Below, piece after piece: positions 1 through 9,819 of a stretch of 64,000 bases of DNA. The translations under genes and the position numbers were made by a program. The notes beneath the pieces were generated by a model. That model did no database searches. It worked only from the letters and a program-made list of their open reading frames with translations, and was not told the DNA's origin. Numbering within the stretch: position 1 is the first letter of the stretch; every line of letters starts with the position of its first letter. This stretch comes from Microbacterium imperiale (GTDB lineage: Bacteria; Actinomycetota; Actinomycetes; Actinomycetales; Microbacteriaceae), in the NCBI RefSeq assembly GCF_017876655.1, contig NZ_JAGIOK010000001.1:806001-870000 (forward strand). The letters are read 5' to 3'.

Positions 1-247
1 TGCGGATCTTCTCGGCGGTCGCTCCGGCGAAGGTCTCGGCGCAGTCGCCGCCCTGCAGGAGGAAGGCTTCACCGGATGCCGCGCGCGCGAGGCGTTCGCG
101 GAGGATGTCGACCTCTCCGGCGAAGACGAGGGGCGGGAGCGTCGCGATCTCAGCCGACACCGCAGCGACGGCGTCGGGGTCGTTCCACGCCGGCTGCTGC
201 TTGATGGGAAGATCGCGCCACGTGTCGAGTGAATCCAGCGTAGGCAC
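1..247 (-). CDS. aroG: 3-deoxy-7-phosphoheptulonate synthase, class II (5' part only)
   Basis: This is the first step of the shikimate pathway, condensing phosphoenolpyruvate with erythrose 4-phosphate. Only the N-terminal 82 residues lie in the window; the rest runs off the left edge. The family is recognised from the motifs QQPAW, LPPLVFAGEVD and GEAFLLQGGDCAETF, which are hallmarks of the plant-like class II enzymes found in actinobacteria. The Cys of GGDCAE is the metal-binding cysteine known for the family. A GTG start at 247 is chosen because it opens directly onto the conserved N-terminal sequence. The gene follows plsC on the same strand with a 47-bp gap. Confidence 0.9.
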   Translation of the reverse strand, partial: MPTLDSLDTWRDLPIKQQPAWNDPDAVAAVSAEIATLPPLVFAGEVDILRERLARAASGEAFLLQGGDCAETFAGATAEKIR

Positions 248-294
248 GGGGCAAGTCTAGTCGGCGACGGCCGGCCCCTCGGCCGTGTGACGGC

Positions 295-987
295 TCAGTC
301 GCGCGCGGCGGCGGCGGCGCGCTCCTTGACCGACGACGCGTAGACGTCCGCGTACTCCTGCTCGCCGAGGCGCTGAAGGGCGACCATGATCTCGTCGGTC
401 ACCGAGCGCAGCACGAACCGGTCGCTCTCCATGCCCTGGAAGCGCGAGAAGTCGAGCGGTTCGCCGATGACCATGCCGACTCGGCCGACGCGCGGGATGC
501 TGCGCCCGATGGGCATCACGGCGTCGGTGTCGACCATGACGACGGGGATCACGGGCACCCGCGCCTCGAGCGCCATGCGGGCCAGTCCGGTGCGTCCACG
601 GTAGAGCTTGCCGTCGGGGCTGCGGGTGCCTTCGGGGTAGATCCCGAGCAGGTCACCGCGACCGAGCACCTGCAGCCCGGTGTTGAGGGATGCCTCCGAG
701 GCCTTGCCGCCCGTCCGATCGATCGCGATCTGCCCCGTCGCCTTCATGAACACGCGCGTGGCCCAGCCCTTGAGGCCCGTCCCGGTGAAGTAGTCGCTCT
801 TGGCGAGGAACGACATCGGGCGGTCGATCATGAGCGGCAGGAAGATCGAGTCGCTCACCGACAGGTGATTGCTGGCGAAGATGGCCGCACCGGAGGCCGG
901 CACGTTACGCCGGCCCACGATCCAGGGTCGGAAGATCGCCTTCACGATCGGTCCGATGAAGATGTACTTCATCAGCCAGTAGAACAC
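295..987 (-). CDS. plsC: 1-acyl-sn-glycerol-3-phosphate acyltransferase (PlsC family)
   Basis: A membrane-associated acyltransferase that should convert lysophosphatidic acid to phosphatidic acid, 230 aa. The catalytic HX4D motif is NHLSVSD at about residue 40, and the substrate-binding motif is YPEGTRSPDG near residue 120. A hydrophobic N-terminus (FYWLMKYIFIGPIV) fits membrane attachment. The GTG start at 987 lies three bases after the stop of the upstream ROK kinase gene, so the two are probably co-transcribed. The acyl substrate cannot be told from sequence alone. Confidence 0.9.
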   Translation of the reverse strand: MFYWLMKYIFIGPIVKAIFRPWIVGRRNVPASGAAIFASNHLSVSDSIFLPLMIDRPMSFLAKSDYFTGTGLKGWATRVFMKATGQIAIDRTGGKASEASLNTGLQVLGRGDLLGIYPEGTRSPDGKLYRGRTGLARMALEARVPVIPVVMVDTDAVMPIGRSIPRVGRVGMVIGEPLDFSRFQGMESDRFVLRSVTDEIMVALQRLGEQEYADVYASSVKERAAAAARD

Positions 988-990
988 CGG

Positions 991-1923
991 TCACCGCCCC
1001 CCGGCGAGGTCCGCGACGCCGATGAGACCGGCGTCGTTGCCCAGCGTCGCGATGGCGAAGTCGGCCGGCGCGGCGTTCTCGCCACCGGGCAGCGCGGCCC
1101 GGTAGGCGGCGCGGACCGGCGCGAGCAGCGTCTCGCCGAGCTGCGCGACACCGCCGCCGATGACGAAGATCTCGGGGTCGAGCGTCGCCTGGAAACCGCC
1201 CGCGGATTCGCCGAGCGCGGTCGCGACGCGGCGCAGCGCCTCGACGGCGCCCGGGTCGTCGGCCAGGATGAGCCGCGAGATCGCGTCGCCCGGGATGGAG
1301 CCGCGCTCGTCGCGCACCTGCGCCAGCCCGGAGCCGAGCTCGGGGTCGTCGGCGATGGCGACCGCTTCGCGCTGCAGCGCGCGGCCCGAGGCGTACTGCT
1401 CGAGGCAGCCGTGCAGTCCGCAGCCGCAGAGCCGTCCGCCGCGCTCGAAGCGCACGTGACCGAGTTCGCCCGCCGCGCCGCGTCCGCCGATCAGCAGCTG
1501 ACCGTCGATCACGACGGCTCCCCCGACACCGGTGCCGAGGGTCAGCATGACCATGTTGGCGCTGCCGCGGCCCGCGCCGAACCGGTACTCCGCCCAGCCG
1601 GCGGCGTTCGCGTCGTTCTCGAGGACGACGGCCACACCGACGCGCGACTCCAGCTCGGCCCGCAGCGGGTGGTCGACCCAGTCGATGTTGGGCGCGTGAC
1701 GCATGATCGAGCGCGTGCGGTCGAGGAAACCGGCGGCGGCCACGCCGACCGCGGTCACGTCGTGCGAGTCGCGGAAGTGGCGGACCATGTCGGCCACGGC
1801 ATCCGCCAGGGCGTCGGTGTCGGTCGGGGTGTCGACGCGGATCCGATCGACGATCGTCCCGTCCGCGGAGACCACGCCGCCGGCGATCTTGGTTCCGCCG
1901 ATGTCGATGCCGATGTTGAGCAC
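991..1923 (-). CDS. ROK-family glucokinase
   Basis: A sugar kinase of the ROK family, most likely ATP-dependent glucokinase, 310 aa. The N-terminal phosphate-binding motif is IGIDIGGTKIAGG (about residues 4-16). The ROK zinc-binding signature CGCGLHGCLEQYASG lies in the middle and the sugar-binding ENDANAAGWAE segment precedes it. A longer open frame extends upstream, but the GTG at 1923 is chosen because the conserved domain begins two residues later. It is the first gene of a short unit with plsC. Glucose specificity is inferred from family resemblance. Confidence 0.85.
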   Translation of the reverse strand: MLNIGIDIGGTKIAGGVVSADGTIVDRIRVDTPTDTDALADAVADMVRHFRDSHDVTAVGVAAAGFLDRTRSIMRHAPNIDWVDHPLRAELESRVGVAVVLENDANAAGWAEYRFGAGRGSANMVMLTLGTGVGGAVVIDGQLLIGGRGAAGELGHVRFERGGRLCGCGLHGCLEQYASGRALQREAVAIADDPELGSGLAQVRDERGSIPGDAISRLILADDPGAVEALRRVATALGESAGGFQATLDPEIFVIGGGVAQLGETLLAPVRAAYRAALPGGENAAPADFAIATLGNDAGLIGVADLAGGR

Positions 1924-2068
1924 TCGTCGTCCCTTTCCGGCGACCGTTCGGCGGCGCCCCGCAAAGTCTAGTGGCGCGTCCCCGCAACCGCGGGGGTCGA
2001 GGGCCGGGGTCGCCGCTAGAGTGTCTGTACCCTGCCAGACGCTTCCGGTACCGAAGGAGTTGCCGCCC

Positions 2069-3904
2069 ATGAGCGCCGTCCAGTTCGAAGTCCCTGCCGT
2101 CGTACCCGCCGACCCCGACGCGAACATCACCGACCTGCTGGTCGACCGTGTGAAGGCCAGCCCGTCCCGCGCCCTCTTCGCTGTGCCCGAGAACGGCGGC
2201 TGGCGCGACATCTCCGCCGCCGAGTTCCAGCGCGAGGTCGTCGCTCTCGCGAAGGGATTCGTCGCCGCGGGTGTCGAGCCCGGCGACAAGGTCGGGTTCA
2301 TCGCCCGCACCACCTATGACTGGACCCTGGTCGACTTCGCCCTCTTCTTCGCCGGAGCGGTGATGGTCCCGATCTACGAGACGAGCTCGGCGTCGCAGAT
2401 CGCGTGGATCCTCACCGACTCGGGGGCGACGACGGTCATCGCCGAGTCGGCCGAGCATGCCGAGCGCATCGCCGAGATCCGCGCGACGGTGCCGCTCGTG
2501 CGCGAGGTATGGACCATGGGCTCGGGCGATCTCGACACCCTGCGCGCGGGCGGACGGGATGTCGCCGACGACGAGATCGAGCGCCGGCGCAACCTCGCCG
2601 TGGGCTCGGACATCGCCACCCTGATCTATACGTCCGGCTCGACCGGACGTCCCAAGGGGTGCGTCCTCACGCATAGCAACTTCGTCGAGTTGGCGCGCAA
2701 CTCGGGCAAGGCGCTGACGGAGGTCGTCAACCACCCTGGGGGCGCCTCGACGCTGTTGTTCATCACGACCGCGCACGTCTTCGCGCGCTTCATCTCGATC
2801 CTCAACGTCCACGCGGGGGTCAAGACCGGGCACCAGCCCGACACGAAGCAGCTCCTGCCGGCGCTGGGGTCCTTCCAGCCGACCTTCCTGCTCGCCGTGC
2901 CTCGTGTGTTCGAGAAGGTGTACAACTCGGCCGAGCAGAAGGCTGAGGCGGGCGGCAAGGGCAAGATCTTCCGCGCGGCCGCGCAGGTCGCGATCGACCA
3001 CTCGCGGCTGCAGCAGGAGGGGAAGAAGGTCCCCCTGCTGACGAAGGTGAAGTTCCGCCTGTTCGACCGCCTGGTCTACAGCAAGCTCCGCGCCGCGATG
3101 GGCGGACGCGTGCAGTACGCCGTCTCGGGCTCTGCGCCGCTCGGACCGCGCCTCGGACATTTCTTCCACAGCCTCGGCGTGACGATCCTCGAGGGGTACG
3201 GCCTGACCGAGACGACCGCCCCGGCGACGGTCAACCTCGCCACCAAGTCGAAGATCGGCACGGTCGGCCCGGTGCTGCCCGGTGTCGGCGTTCGGCTGGG
3301 CGAGGACGGCGAGGTGGAGGTCCGCGGCATCAACGTGTTCGCGGAGTACTGGCAGAACCCCGAGGCGACGGCCGAGGCGTTCCACGACGGCTGGTTCAAG
3401 ACCGGCGACATCGGCTCGTTCGACGCCGACGGGTTCCTCACGATCACCGGTCGCAAGAAGGAGATCATCGTCACGGCCGGCGGCAAGAACGTCGCCCCCG
3501 CCGTGCTCGAAGACCCGATCCGCGCCAACCCGATCGTGGGTCAGGTCGTCGTGGTCGGCGACCAGAAGCCGTTCATCTCCGCCCTCGTGACCCTCGATCC
3601 CGAGATGCTTCCGACGTGGCTGTCCAACAACGATCTGCCCGGCGACATGACGCTGACGGATGCCGCGAAGCACGACGTCGTCCGCGCCGAAGTTCAGCGC
3701 GCCATCGACGAGGCCAACCGCGGTGTGTCGCGCGCGGAGTCGATCCGCAAGTTCACCATCCTCGACACGGAGTGGACCGAGGCGAGCGGGCACCTCACCC
3801 CGAAGATGAGCATCAAGCGCAACGTCATCCTCACCGACTTCGCCGGCACGATCGCCGACATCTACGACGAGCCGGTCAAGACGAGCAACGTGCCTCTGGG
3901 CTGA
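2069..3904 (+). CDS. long-chain fatty-acid-CoA ligase (FadD15 type)
   Basis: An AMP-forming acyl-CoA synthetase of 611 aa that activates fatty acids to acyl-CoA. The P-loop-like AMP motif is IYTSGSTGRPKGCVLTHSN, followed by GYGLTETTAPATVN and the hinge motif TGDIGSFDADGFLTITGRKKE. The catalytic Lys region is near the C-terminus. ATG at 2069 is preceded by GAAGGAG at ideal spacing, which fixes the start. The gene is divergent from the ROK kinase, so both promoters lie in 1924-2068. A strong hairpin follows directly after the stop. Confidence 0.9.
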   Translation: MSAVQFEVPAVVPADPDANITDLLVDRVKASPSRALFAVPENGGWRDISAAEFQREVVALAKGFVAAGVEPGDKVGFIARTTYDWTLVDFALFFAGAVMVPIYETSSASQIAWILTDSGATTVIAESAEHAERIAEIRATVPLVREVWTMGSGDLDTLRAGGRDVADDEIERRRNLAVGSDIATLIYTSGSTGRPKGCVLTHSNFVELARNSGKALTEVVNHPGGASTLLFITTAHVFARFISILNVHAGVKTGHQPDTKQLLPALGSFQPTFLLAVPRVFEKVYNSAEQKAEAGGKGKIFRAAAQVAIDHSRLQQEGKKVPLLTKVKFRLFDRLVYSKLRAAMGGRVQYAVSGSAPLGPRLGHFFHSLGVTILEGYGLTETTAPATVNLATKSKIGTVGPVLPGVGVRLGEDGEVEVRGINVFAEYWQNPEATAEAFHDGWFKTGDIGSFDADGFLTITGRKKEIIVTAGGKNVAPAVLEDPIRANPIVGQVVVVGDQKPFISALVTLDPEMLPTWLSNNDLPGDMTLTDAAKHDVVRAEVQRAIDEANRGVSRAESIRKFTILDTEWTEASGHLTPKMSIKRNVILTDFAGTIADIYDEPVKTSNVPLG

Positions 3905-3915
3905 TCGGATCGACG

Positions 3916-3957
3916 AGAACGGCCCGGTGGATGATCGCTCATCCGCCGGGCCGTTCT
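3916..3957 (+). terminator. hairpin terminator after the acyl-CoA ligase gene
   Basis: Two 19-base arms (3916-3934 and 3939-3957) pair around a four-base loop with one wobble or mismatch. The hairpin starts 12 bases after the ligase stop and separates it from the convergent def gene, so it may act in both directions. There is no clear T-run, as is common in high-GC actinobacteria. Confidence 0.75.
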
Positions 3958-3991
3958 GGTTCGCGCGACACTGTGCGCGGCACCGCCGGGC

Positions 3992-4483
3992 TCAGAACCA
4001 GGACGACTCGCGCACCTCGCGCATCGCCACACGACGCTCGGCCGGTGAGAGCCGGTCGAGATACAGGATGCCGTCGAGGTGGTCGCACTCGTGCTGCAGC
4101 GCCTGCGCCATGAGCCCCTCCCCCTCGAGCGTGATCTCGTTCCCGTCGAGGTCGATGCCCACGGCGCGGGCGTACGGGTGCCGCAGCGTGTCGTGCCAGA
4201 GGTTCGGTACCGACAGGCATCCCTCGCCGATCAATGCGGGATCGCCCGAGACCTCCACCAGCTCCGGGTTGAGGATGTAGCCGATGACTCCGTCGACGTT
4301 GTAGCTGAAGGCCCGCAGGCCCACGCCGATCTGCGGGGCGGCGACGCCGGCGCGGCCGGGCAGCTCGACGGTGTCGAGCAGATCGCGCACGAGCGAGCGC
4401 ACACCGTCGTCGATCGTTTCGATACGGGCGGCGGGCGACTTCAGGACCGGGTCGCCGAAGAAGCGGATCGCGCGGACCGCCAT
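3992..4483 (-). CDS. def: peptide deformylase
   Basis: Removes the formyl group from the N-terminal methionine of new proteins, 163 aa. All three family motifs are present: GVAAPQIGV (motif 1), EGCLSVP (motif 2, metal-binding Cys) and QHECDHLDG (motif 3, HExxH-type with two metal-binding His and the catalytic Glu). The length is typical for a bacterial deformylase. It follows the MinD-like gene with a single intervening base, so the two are probably in one transcript. Confidence 0.95.
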   Translation of the reverse strand: MAVRAIRFFGDPVLKSPAARIETIDDGVRSLVRDLLDTVELPGRAGVAAPQIGVGLRAFSYNVDGVIGYILNPELVEVSGDPALIGEGCLSVPNLWHDTLRHPYARAVGIDLDGNEITLEGEGLMAQALQHECDHLDGILYLDRLSPAERRVAMREVRESSWF

Positions 4484-4484
4484 G

Positions 4485-6272
4485 TCACGCCACCGACGCG
4501 TTCAGTCGAAGTCCCTCGACGACGCTCGCGGCGAGCTTCCGGGCGGCTTCGCGGGTGGCCGGGTCGAGGTCGCGGAACGTCACGGCGCTGCCCGCGGCGA
4601 GGTGCGGGTCGTACGGCAGGCGCACGACCGACCGCACGCGCGAGCTGAAGTGCGTCTCGAGCTCGTCCGCGCGGACCATCGGCGTCCCCGGACGCGACGT
4701 GTTGAGCACGACGACGGCGCCCTTGACCGCCTCGCCGAATCCGTTCGATTCGAGCCAGGTCAGCGTCTCGGACGCCAGGCGCGCTTCGTCGACCGACATG
4801 CCGGCCACCACGACGATCTGATCGGACAGGCCGAGCGTCGCCCCCATGACCGAGTGCACGATGCCGGTTCCGGTGTCGGTGAGCACGATGGAGTAGTAGT
4901 GGGCGGCGATCGCGGCGACGTTCTCGTAGTCGTGGTCGCTGAAGGCCTCGGACACGTGCGGATCGGTGTCGGAGGCCAGCACGTCCAGACGGGTCTCGTC
5001 GCGGGCGACGATCGACGACAGGTCGTTGAAGCCGACGACGTCGCCGCTCGTGCGCACGAGGTCGCGGACGGTCTTACCGCTGGTGCGGCCGATCCGGTCG
5101 GCGAGCGTCCCGCGGTCGGGGTTCGCATCGATCGCGATCACACGGTCGTCGCGGGCGTCCGCGAGCGCCATTCCCAGCAACGTGGTGACCGTCGTCTTGC
5201 CGACGCCGCCCTTGCGCGAGAGCACCGGCACGAACTTCGCACCGCCGGCCAGCGGAGCCGAGATGCGGCGGTCGAGCTCCTTGCGCGCGCGAGCGCGTTT
5301 GCTGTCGCCGAGGTTGATGCGGTGGCCGGATGCCGCGTACACCAGGCGCTGCCAGCGTCCTTCCGGCTCGCCGCGGACGACCTGCGCCGGGTCGAGCAGA
5401 CGCTCGGGGGTGAGGAGGTCGGACGACTCGCGTCCCGGTTCGAGGTCGCCGATGCGCCGCGACTGCAGCACGGGCTCGGTCGGGCGGACGACCTGGACGC
5501 GCTCGGTCGCATGGCGGACCTGCTCTGCGGCCTGGTGGGCCTCGCGGCGCGTGGTCGGCACCGTACCGGTGATGACCGTCGCCGTCGGCACGACCGTCGC
5601 GACGACGGTCTCGGCCGCGGCCGCGGCCGTCGGCGCCGCGGTGGGACCGGTGGCGGCCCGAGCGGCGGACTCATCGCCGCGCGGGGCGGCGGCAGCCGAC
5701 GAGGCGGTCGCGACCCCGCCGGCCGCGGCCGCGTCTTCGGCAGCCTCGTCGTCGGCGGCGGCCCCGGCGTTCTCCTCGCGAGACTCGGCGGCATCCTCGG
5801 GGAAGTCGTCGTCGACGGTCGCGGTGATGACGTCGTCGTCCGTCCCGCGGTCGTCGTGCGTCTCCCCCGCGCCGCCGACGTCCTCGTCCGAGTCGGTCGA
5901 CGGGACGTCGTCGGACGCGTCACCGTCCTGGTGCGGATGTTCCTCGGACGCGTCACCGGCTTCGGGCAGGTCCGAGCCGTCGGGGTCGTCGGACGCATCG
6001 ATGTCGGCAGCCGCCTCATGCGCGGCATCCTGTTCGGCTCCGGCGCCGCTCAGAGCGCCCAGCGGGATGTCGCCGGTGCTGAGCTGGTCGTCGAACACTT
6101 CGCCGTCGACCACGTCGGCATCGTCGTCGTCGTCGTCATCGGTGGGCGGAAGGGTCACGTCGACCTGGGCCGTGCCGCCGATGATTCCGATGGCGGTCGT
6201 ATGAATGCTCTCGCTGTCGATGAGGACTGCGGGGTCGTTCTCATCGGGCTGATTCTCGTTGCGCTCAGGCAT
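4485..6272 (-). CDS. MinD/ParA-family ATPase with long acidic N-terminal region
   Basis: A 595-aa protein. The first roughly 300 residues are low-complexity, rich in Asp, Glu, Ala and Thr, and probably disordered. A MinD-type deviant Walker A motif, [13 protein letters not shown], begins near residue 350, followed by [16 protein letters not shown]. The pattern of a disordered acidic arm before this ATPase resembles the EspI-type proteins associated with type VII secretion, but no ESX genes are visible here, so that link is only inference. It lies between pyc and def on the same strand. A role in positioning or regulating a membrane complex is possible. Confidence 0.75.
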   Translation of the reverse strand: MPERNENQPDENDPAVLIDSESIHTTAIGIIGGTAQVDVTLPPTDDDDDDDADVVDGEVFDDQLSTGDIPLGALSGAGAEQDAAHEAAADIDASDDPDGSDLPEAGDASEEHPHQDGDASDDVPSTDSDEDVGGAGETHDDRGTDDDVITATVDDDFPEDAAESREENAGAAADDEAAEDAAAAGGVATASSAAAAPRGDESAARAATGPTAAPTAAAAAETVVATVVPTATVITGTVPTTRREAHQAAEQVRHATERVQVVRPTEPVLQSRRIGDLEPGRESSDLLTPERLLDPAQVVRGEPEGRWQRLVYAASGHRINLGDSKRARARKELDRRISAPLAGGAKFVPVLSRKGGVGKTTVTTLLGMALADARDDRVIAIDANPDRGTLADRIGRTSGKTVRDLVRTSGDVVGFNDLSSIVARDETRLDVLASDTDPHVSEAFSDHDYENVAAIAAHYYSIVLTDTGTGIVHSVMGATLGLSDQIVVVAGMSVDEARLASETLTWLESNGFGEAVKGAVVVLNTSRPGTPMVRADELETHFSSRVRSVVRLPYDPHLAAGSAVTFRDLDPATREAARKLAASVVEGLRLNASVA

Positions 6273-6321
6273 ATTCTGCTGCGTCCACTCCAGGTCTCGA
6301 GCTCGCGCCCGACCCCTTAGG

Positions 6322-9300
6322 CTACTCGCCGGGCCGGATGACGACCAAAAGGTCTCCGGCTTCGACCTGTGCGGTGCCGCTCACGACGAGCCTCTCGACC
6401 CGCCCGGCGACCGGCGCGGTGATCGCGGCCTCCATCTTCATCGCCTCGATCGACGCGACCGGCTGGCCGGCCGTGACGGCCTCGCCGACGTCGGTCTTGA
6501 GCGTGACGACGCCCGAGAAGGGCGCCGCCACCTGACCCGGCACCGAGGTGTCGGCCCTCTCTGCCGCGCGGGCCTCGACGCTGATGGCGCGGTCGCGCAC
6601 GAAGACCGGTCGCAGCTGACCGTTCAGTGTCGCCATGACGGTGCGCATCCCCTTGTCGTCGGCCTCGCCGATCGCCTCGAGCCCGACGTACAGCTGCACA
6701 CCCCGCTCGATCTCGACGACATGCTCGGCGCCGGGCACGAGCCCGTAGAGGTAGTCGGCCGTGTCGAGCACGCTGAGGTCGCCATAGGTCTCGCGGACGC
6801 GGTCGAACTCGCGGGTCGGCGCCGGGAACAGCAGCGCGTTGAGCGTCCGCCGCCGGGTCGCCGCGTCCGCCCCGAGCGCCGCGGTGTCGGCGTCCGAGAG
6901 CTCCGTGACGCTCGGGCGGACGGCCCGGCCGGCGAGCACCTTCGAGCGGAACGGCTCGGGCCATCCGCCGGGCAGGTCGCCGAGCTCACCCGCCATGAAG
7001 CCGACGACCGAGTCCGGGATGTCGTACGCGCCGGGGTCAGCGGCGAAAGCAGCGGGATCGGCCTTGACCGCGGCCAGGTGCAGAGCAAGGTCTCCCACCA
7101 CCTTCGACGACGGCGTCACCTTGGGAACACGTCCGAGGATGTCGTTCGCCGCGGCGTACATGTCCTCGATCAGCTCGAAGTCGTCGGCGAGACCGAGCGC
7201 GATGGCCTGCTGCCGCAGGTTCGACAGCTGCCCGCCGGGGATCTCGTGCCGGTACACGCGGCCCGTGGGCCCGGGCAGACCCGACTCGAACGGACGGTAC
7301 AGGTGGCGCACGGCCTCCCAGTACGGCTCGAGGTCCGACACCGCCCCCAGATCGAGCCCCGTGTCGCGCTCGGTGTGGGCGAGCGCCGCGACGAGTGCGG
7401 AGAGCGATGGCTGGCTCGTCGTGCCGGCCATGGGCGCGGCCGCGGCGTCGACGGCATCCGCTCCCGCGGCGCTCGCGGCCAGCAGCGTCGCGAGCTGTCC
7501 CCCCGCGGTGTCGTGGGTGTGCACGTGGACGGGAACGTCGAACCGCTCGCGCAGCGCGCCGACCAGACGGGACGCCGCGGCCGGTCGCAGCAGCCCGGCC
7601 ATGTCCTTGATCGCCAGCACGTGGGCGCCGGCGTCGACGATCTGGTCGGCCAGGCGCAGGTAGTAGTCGAGGGTGTACAGGTCCTCGGCCGGGTCGAGCA
7701 GGTCGCCTGTGTAGCAGAGCGCGACTTCGGCGACCGTGGTGCCGGTCGCCAGCACCGCGTCGATCGCCGGCCGCATCTGCGAGACGTCGTTCAGCGCGTC
7801 GAAGATGCGGAAGATGTCGACGCCCGAGTCGGCTGCCTCGCGCACGAAGGCCTCGGTCACCGCGGCCGGGTACGGCGTGTAGCCCACCGTGTTGCGGCCA
7901 CGCAGCAGCATCTGGATCGCGATGTTCGGCAGGGCCGCCCGCAGCTTGTCGAGACGCTCCCACGGGTCCTCGCCGAGGAAGCGCAGCGCCACGTCGTAGG
8001 TCGCCCCACCCCACGCCTCGACCGAGAGCAGCTGCGGCGTGAGGCGCGATACCGCGGGCGCCACCGCCACGAGGTCCTTCGTCCTCACCCGCGTCGCGAG
8101 CAGCGACTGGTGGGCGTCGCGGAACGTGGTCTCGGTCACCGCGAGCGCGGTCTGCTCGCGCAGGGCGCGGGCGAAGCCGGCGGGACCGAGCTCGAGCAGG
8201 CGCTGCCGGGACCCCGCGGGCGGCGCGGCCGAGACGTCGATCCGCGGCAGCTTGGCACGAGGCTCGACGGTCGTCGGCGCGGTGCCGTGCGGCCGGTTGA
8301 CGGTCGTGTCGGCGAGCCAGCCCAGGATCTTCGACCCGCGGTCCTTCGACGGGCGGCCCTCGAGGAGTTCCGGGCGCTCATCGATGAACGCGGTGCTGAG
8401 GTCGCCGCGCTCGAACGCGGGGTCGTCGAGCACCCGCTGCAGGAAGGGGATGTTCGTCGAGACACCGCGGATGCGGAACTCCGCGAGAGCGCGCCGCGAG
8501 CGCACGACGGCAGCGGCGAAATCGCGGCCGCGACACGTCAGCTTCGCGAGCATCGAGTCGAAGTGGGGGCTCACCTGCGAACCGGCGGCGGTCGTGCCGC
8601 CGTCCAGACGGATGCCGGCTCCGCCGGGCGACCGGTACGTCGTGATCTTTCCGGTGTCGGGGCGGAAGCCCTGCGCCGGGTCCTCCGTCGTGATGCGGCA
8701 CTGCAGCGCGGCCCCGCGCAGGCGGATGTCGTCCTGCGCGAGTCCGAGCCCGGCGAGCGTCTCGCCGGCCGCGATCCGCATCTGCGACTGCACCAGGTCG
8801 ACGTCCGTCACCTCCTCGGTGACGGTGTGCTCGACCTGGATGCGCGGGTTCATCTCGATGAACACCGCCTCGCCGGCGCGCGGGCCCGCCGTCTCGAGCA
8901 GGAACTCGACCGTCCCGGCGTTGACGTAGCCGATCGATCGCGCGAAGGCGATCGCGTGCCGGTGCAGAGCCGAGCGCGTGGCGTCGTCGAGATTCGGCGC
9001 GGGTGCGATCTCGATCACCTTCTGATGGCGACGCTGCACGGAGCAGTCGCGCTCGAAGAGGTGGACGGTCTCGCCGGTCGCGTCGGCGAGGATCTGCACC
9101 TCGACGTGACGCGGCCGCTGCACGGCCTGCTCGAGGAACACCCGCGGGTCGCCGAAAGCGCTGCCCGCCTCGCGCATCGCCTCGGACAGCGCGGGGGCGA
9201 GCTCCTGCTCGGAGCCGACGCGTCGCATGCCGCGGCCCCCACCGCCGGCCACCGCTTTGACGAAGACCGGGAACCCGATGTCGCCGGCCTGGGCGACCAG

Positions 9301-9729
9301 CTCGTCGATGTCGTCGGACGCCTCGGTCGAGCGCAGCACCGGCACTCCCGCCTCGGCGGCGTGACGTTTGGCCGTCACCTTGTTGCCGGCCATCTCGAGC
9401 ACCTGAGCAGACGGCCCGATGAACGCGATGCCCGCGGCTGCAGCGCGGGCGGCGAGCTCGGGATTCTCCGACAGGAACCCGTACCCGGGATAGATCGCGT
9501 CGGCCTCGCTCTCGACGGCGACGCGGATGATCTCGTCGACGTCGAGGTAGGCCCGCACCGGGTGCCCCTTCGTCCCGATCTCGTAGGCTTCGTCAGCCTT
9601 CAACCGGTGGAGCGAGTATCGGTCTTCGTGCGGATAGACCGCCACCGTTCGCGCTCCCAGCTCGAATGCCGCTCGAAAGGCTCGGATGGCGATCTCGCCG
9701 CGATTGGCGACAAGGATCTTTCGGAACAT
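6322..9729 (-). CDS. pyc: pyruvate carboxylase
   Basis: Anaplerotic enzyme making oxaloacetate from pyruvate and bicarbonate with ATP, 1135 aa, the usual length for the single-chain form. In order it has a biotin carboxylase domain (start FRKILVANRGEIA, the glycine-rich GGGGRGMRRV, and EMNPRIQVEHTVTEEV), a carboxyltransferase domain (TTFRDAHQSLLATRVRT, with metal-binding HVHTHDTAGGQ) and a C-terminal biotinyl domain with EAMKMEA, the biotin lysine being near residue 1098. ATG at 9729 is preferred over GTG at 9735 because GAGGTG upstream is at proper spacing for it. The gene is divergent from the ParA-like gene. Confidence 0.95.
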   Translation of the reverse strand: MFRKILVANRGEIAIRAFRAAFELGARTVAVYPHEDRYSLHRLKADEAYEIGTKGHPVRAYLDVDEIIRVAVESEADAIYPGYGFLSENPELAARAAAAGIAFIGPSAQVLEMAGNKVTAKRHAAEAGVPVLRSTEASDDIDELVAQAGDIGFPVFVKAVAGGGGRGMRRVGSEQELAPALSEAMREAGSAFGDPRVFLEQAVQRPRHVEVQILADATGETVHLFERDCSVQRRHQKVIEIAPAPNLDDATRSALHRHAIAFARSIGYVNAGTVEFLLETAGPRAGEAVFIEMNPRIQVEHTVTEEVTDVDLVQSQMRIAAGETLAGLGLAQDDIRLRGAALQCRITTEDPAQGFRPDTGKITTYRSPGGAGIRLDGGTTAAGSQVSPHFDSMLAKLTCRGRDFAAAVVRSRRALAEFRIRGVSTNIPFLQRVLDDPAFERGDLSTAFIDERPELLEGRPSKDRGSKILGWLADTTVNRPHGTAPTTVEPRAKLPRIDVSAAPPAGSRQRLLELGPAGFARALREQTALAVTETTFRDAHQSLLATRVRTKDLVAVAPAVSRLTPQLLSVEAWGGATYDVALRFLGEDPWERLDKLRAALPNIAIQMLLRGRNTVGYTPYPAAVTEAFVREAADSGVDIFRIFDALNDVSQMRPAIDAVLATGTTVAEVALCYTGDLLDPAEDLYTLDYYLRLADQIVDAGAHVLAIKDMAGLLRPAAASRLVGALRERFDVPVHVHTHDTAGGQLATLLAASAAGADAVDAAAAPMAGTTSQPSLSALVAALAHTERDTGLDLGAVSDLEPYWEAVRHLYRPFESGLPGPTGRVYRHEIPGGQLSNLRQQAIALGLADDFELIEDMYAAANDILGRVPKVTPSSKVVGDLALHLAAVKADPAAFAADPGAYDIPDSVVGFMAGELGDLPGGWPEPFRSKVLAGRAVRPSVTELSDADTAALGADAATRRRTLNALLFPAPTREFDRVRETYGDLSVLDTADYLYGLVPGAEHVVEIERGVQLYVGLEAIGEADDKGMRTVMATLNGQLRPVFVRDRAISVEARAAERADTSVPGQVAAPFSGVVTLKTDVGEAVTAGQPVASIEAMKMEAAITAPVAGRVERLVVSGTAQVEAGDLLVVIRPGE

Positions 9730-9819
9730 GCTCACCTCGCAGGAGTGAGACGCGTGGCGACGGTGCCGCGCGAGGGCTCGAATACCTTCTCAGCCTAGGG
9801 GACGGTAACGTAGGGTCTC

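Noticed and set aside
865..1971. Long plus-strand open frame over the ROK kinase
   Set aside because: It runs antisense to a clear ROK gene, has an Arg/Asp/Val-rich composition without any domain, and is a high-GC shadow.
6259..9798. 1179-residue plus-strand open frame over pyruvate carboxylase
   Set aside because: Low-complexity Arg/Gly/Asp-rich shadow of pyc; the minus strand has every pyc domain.
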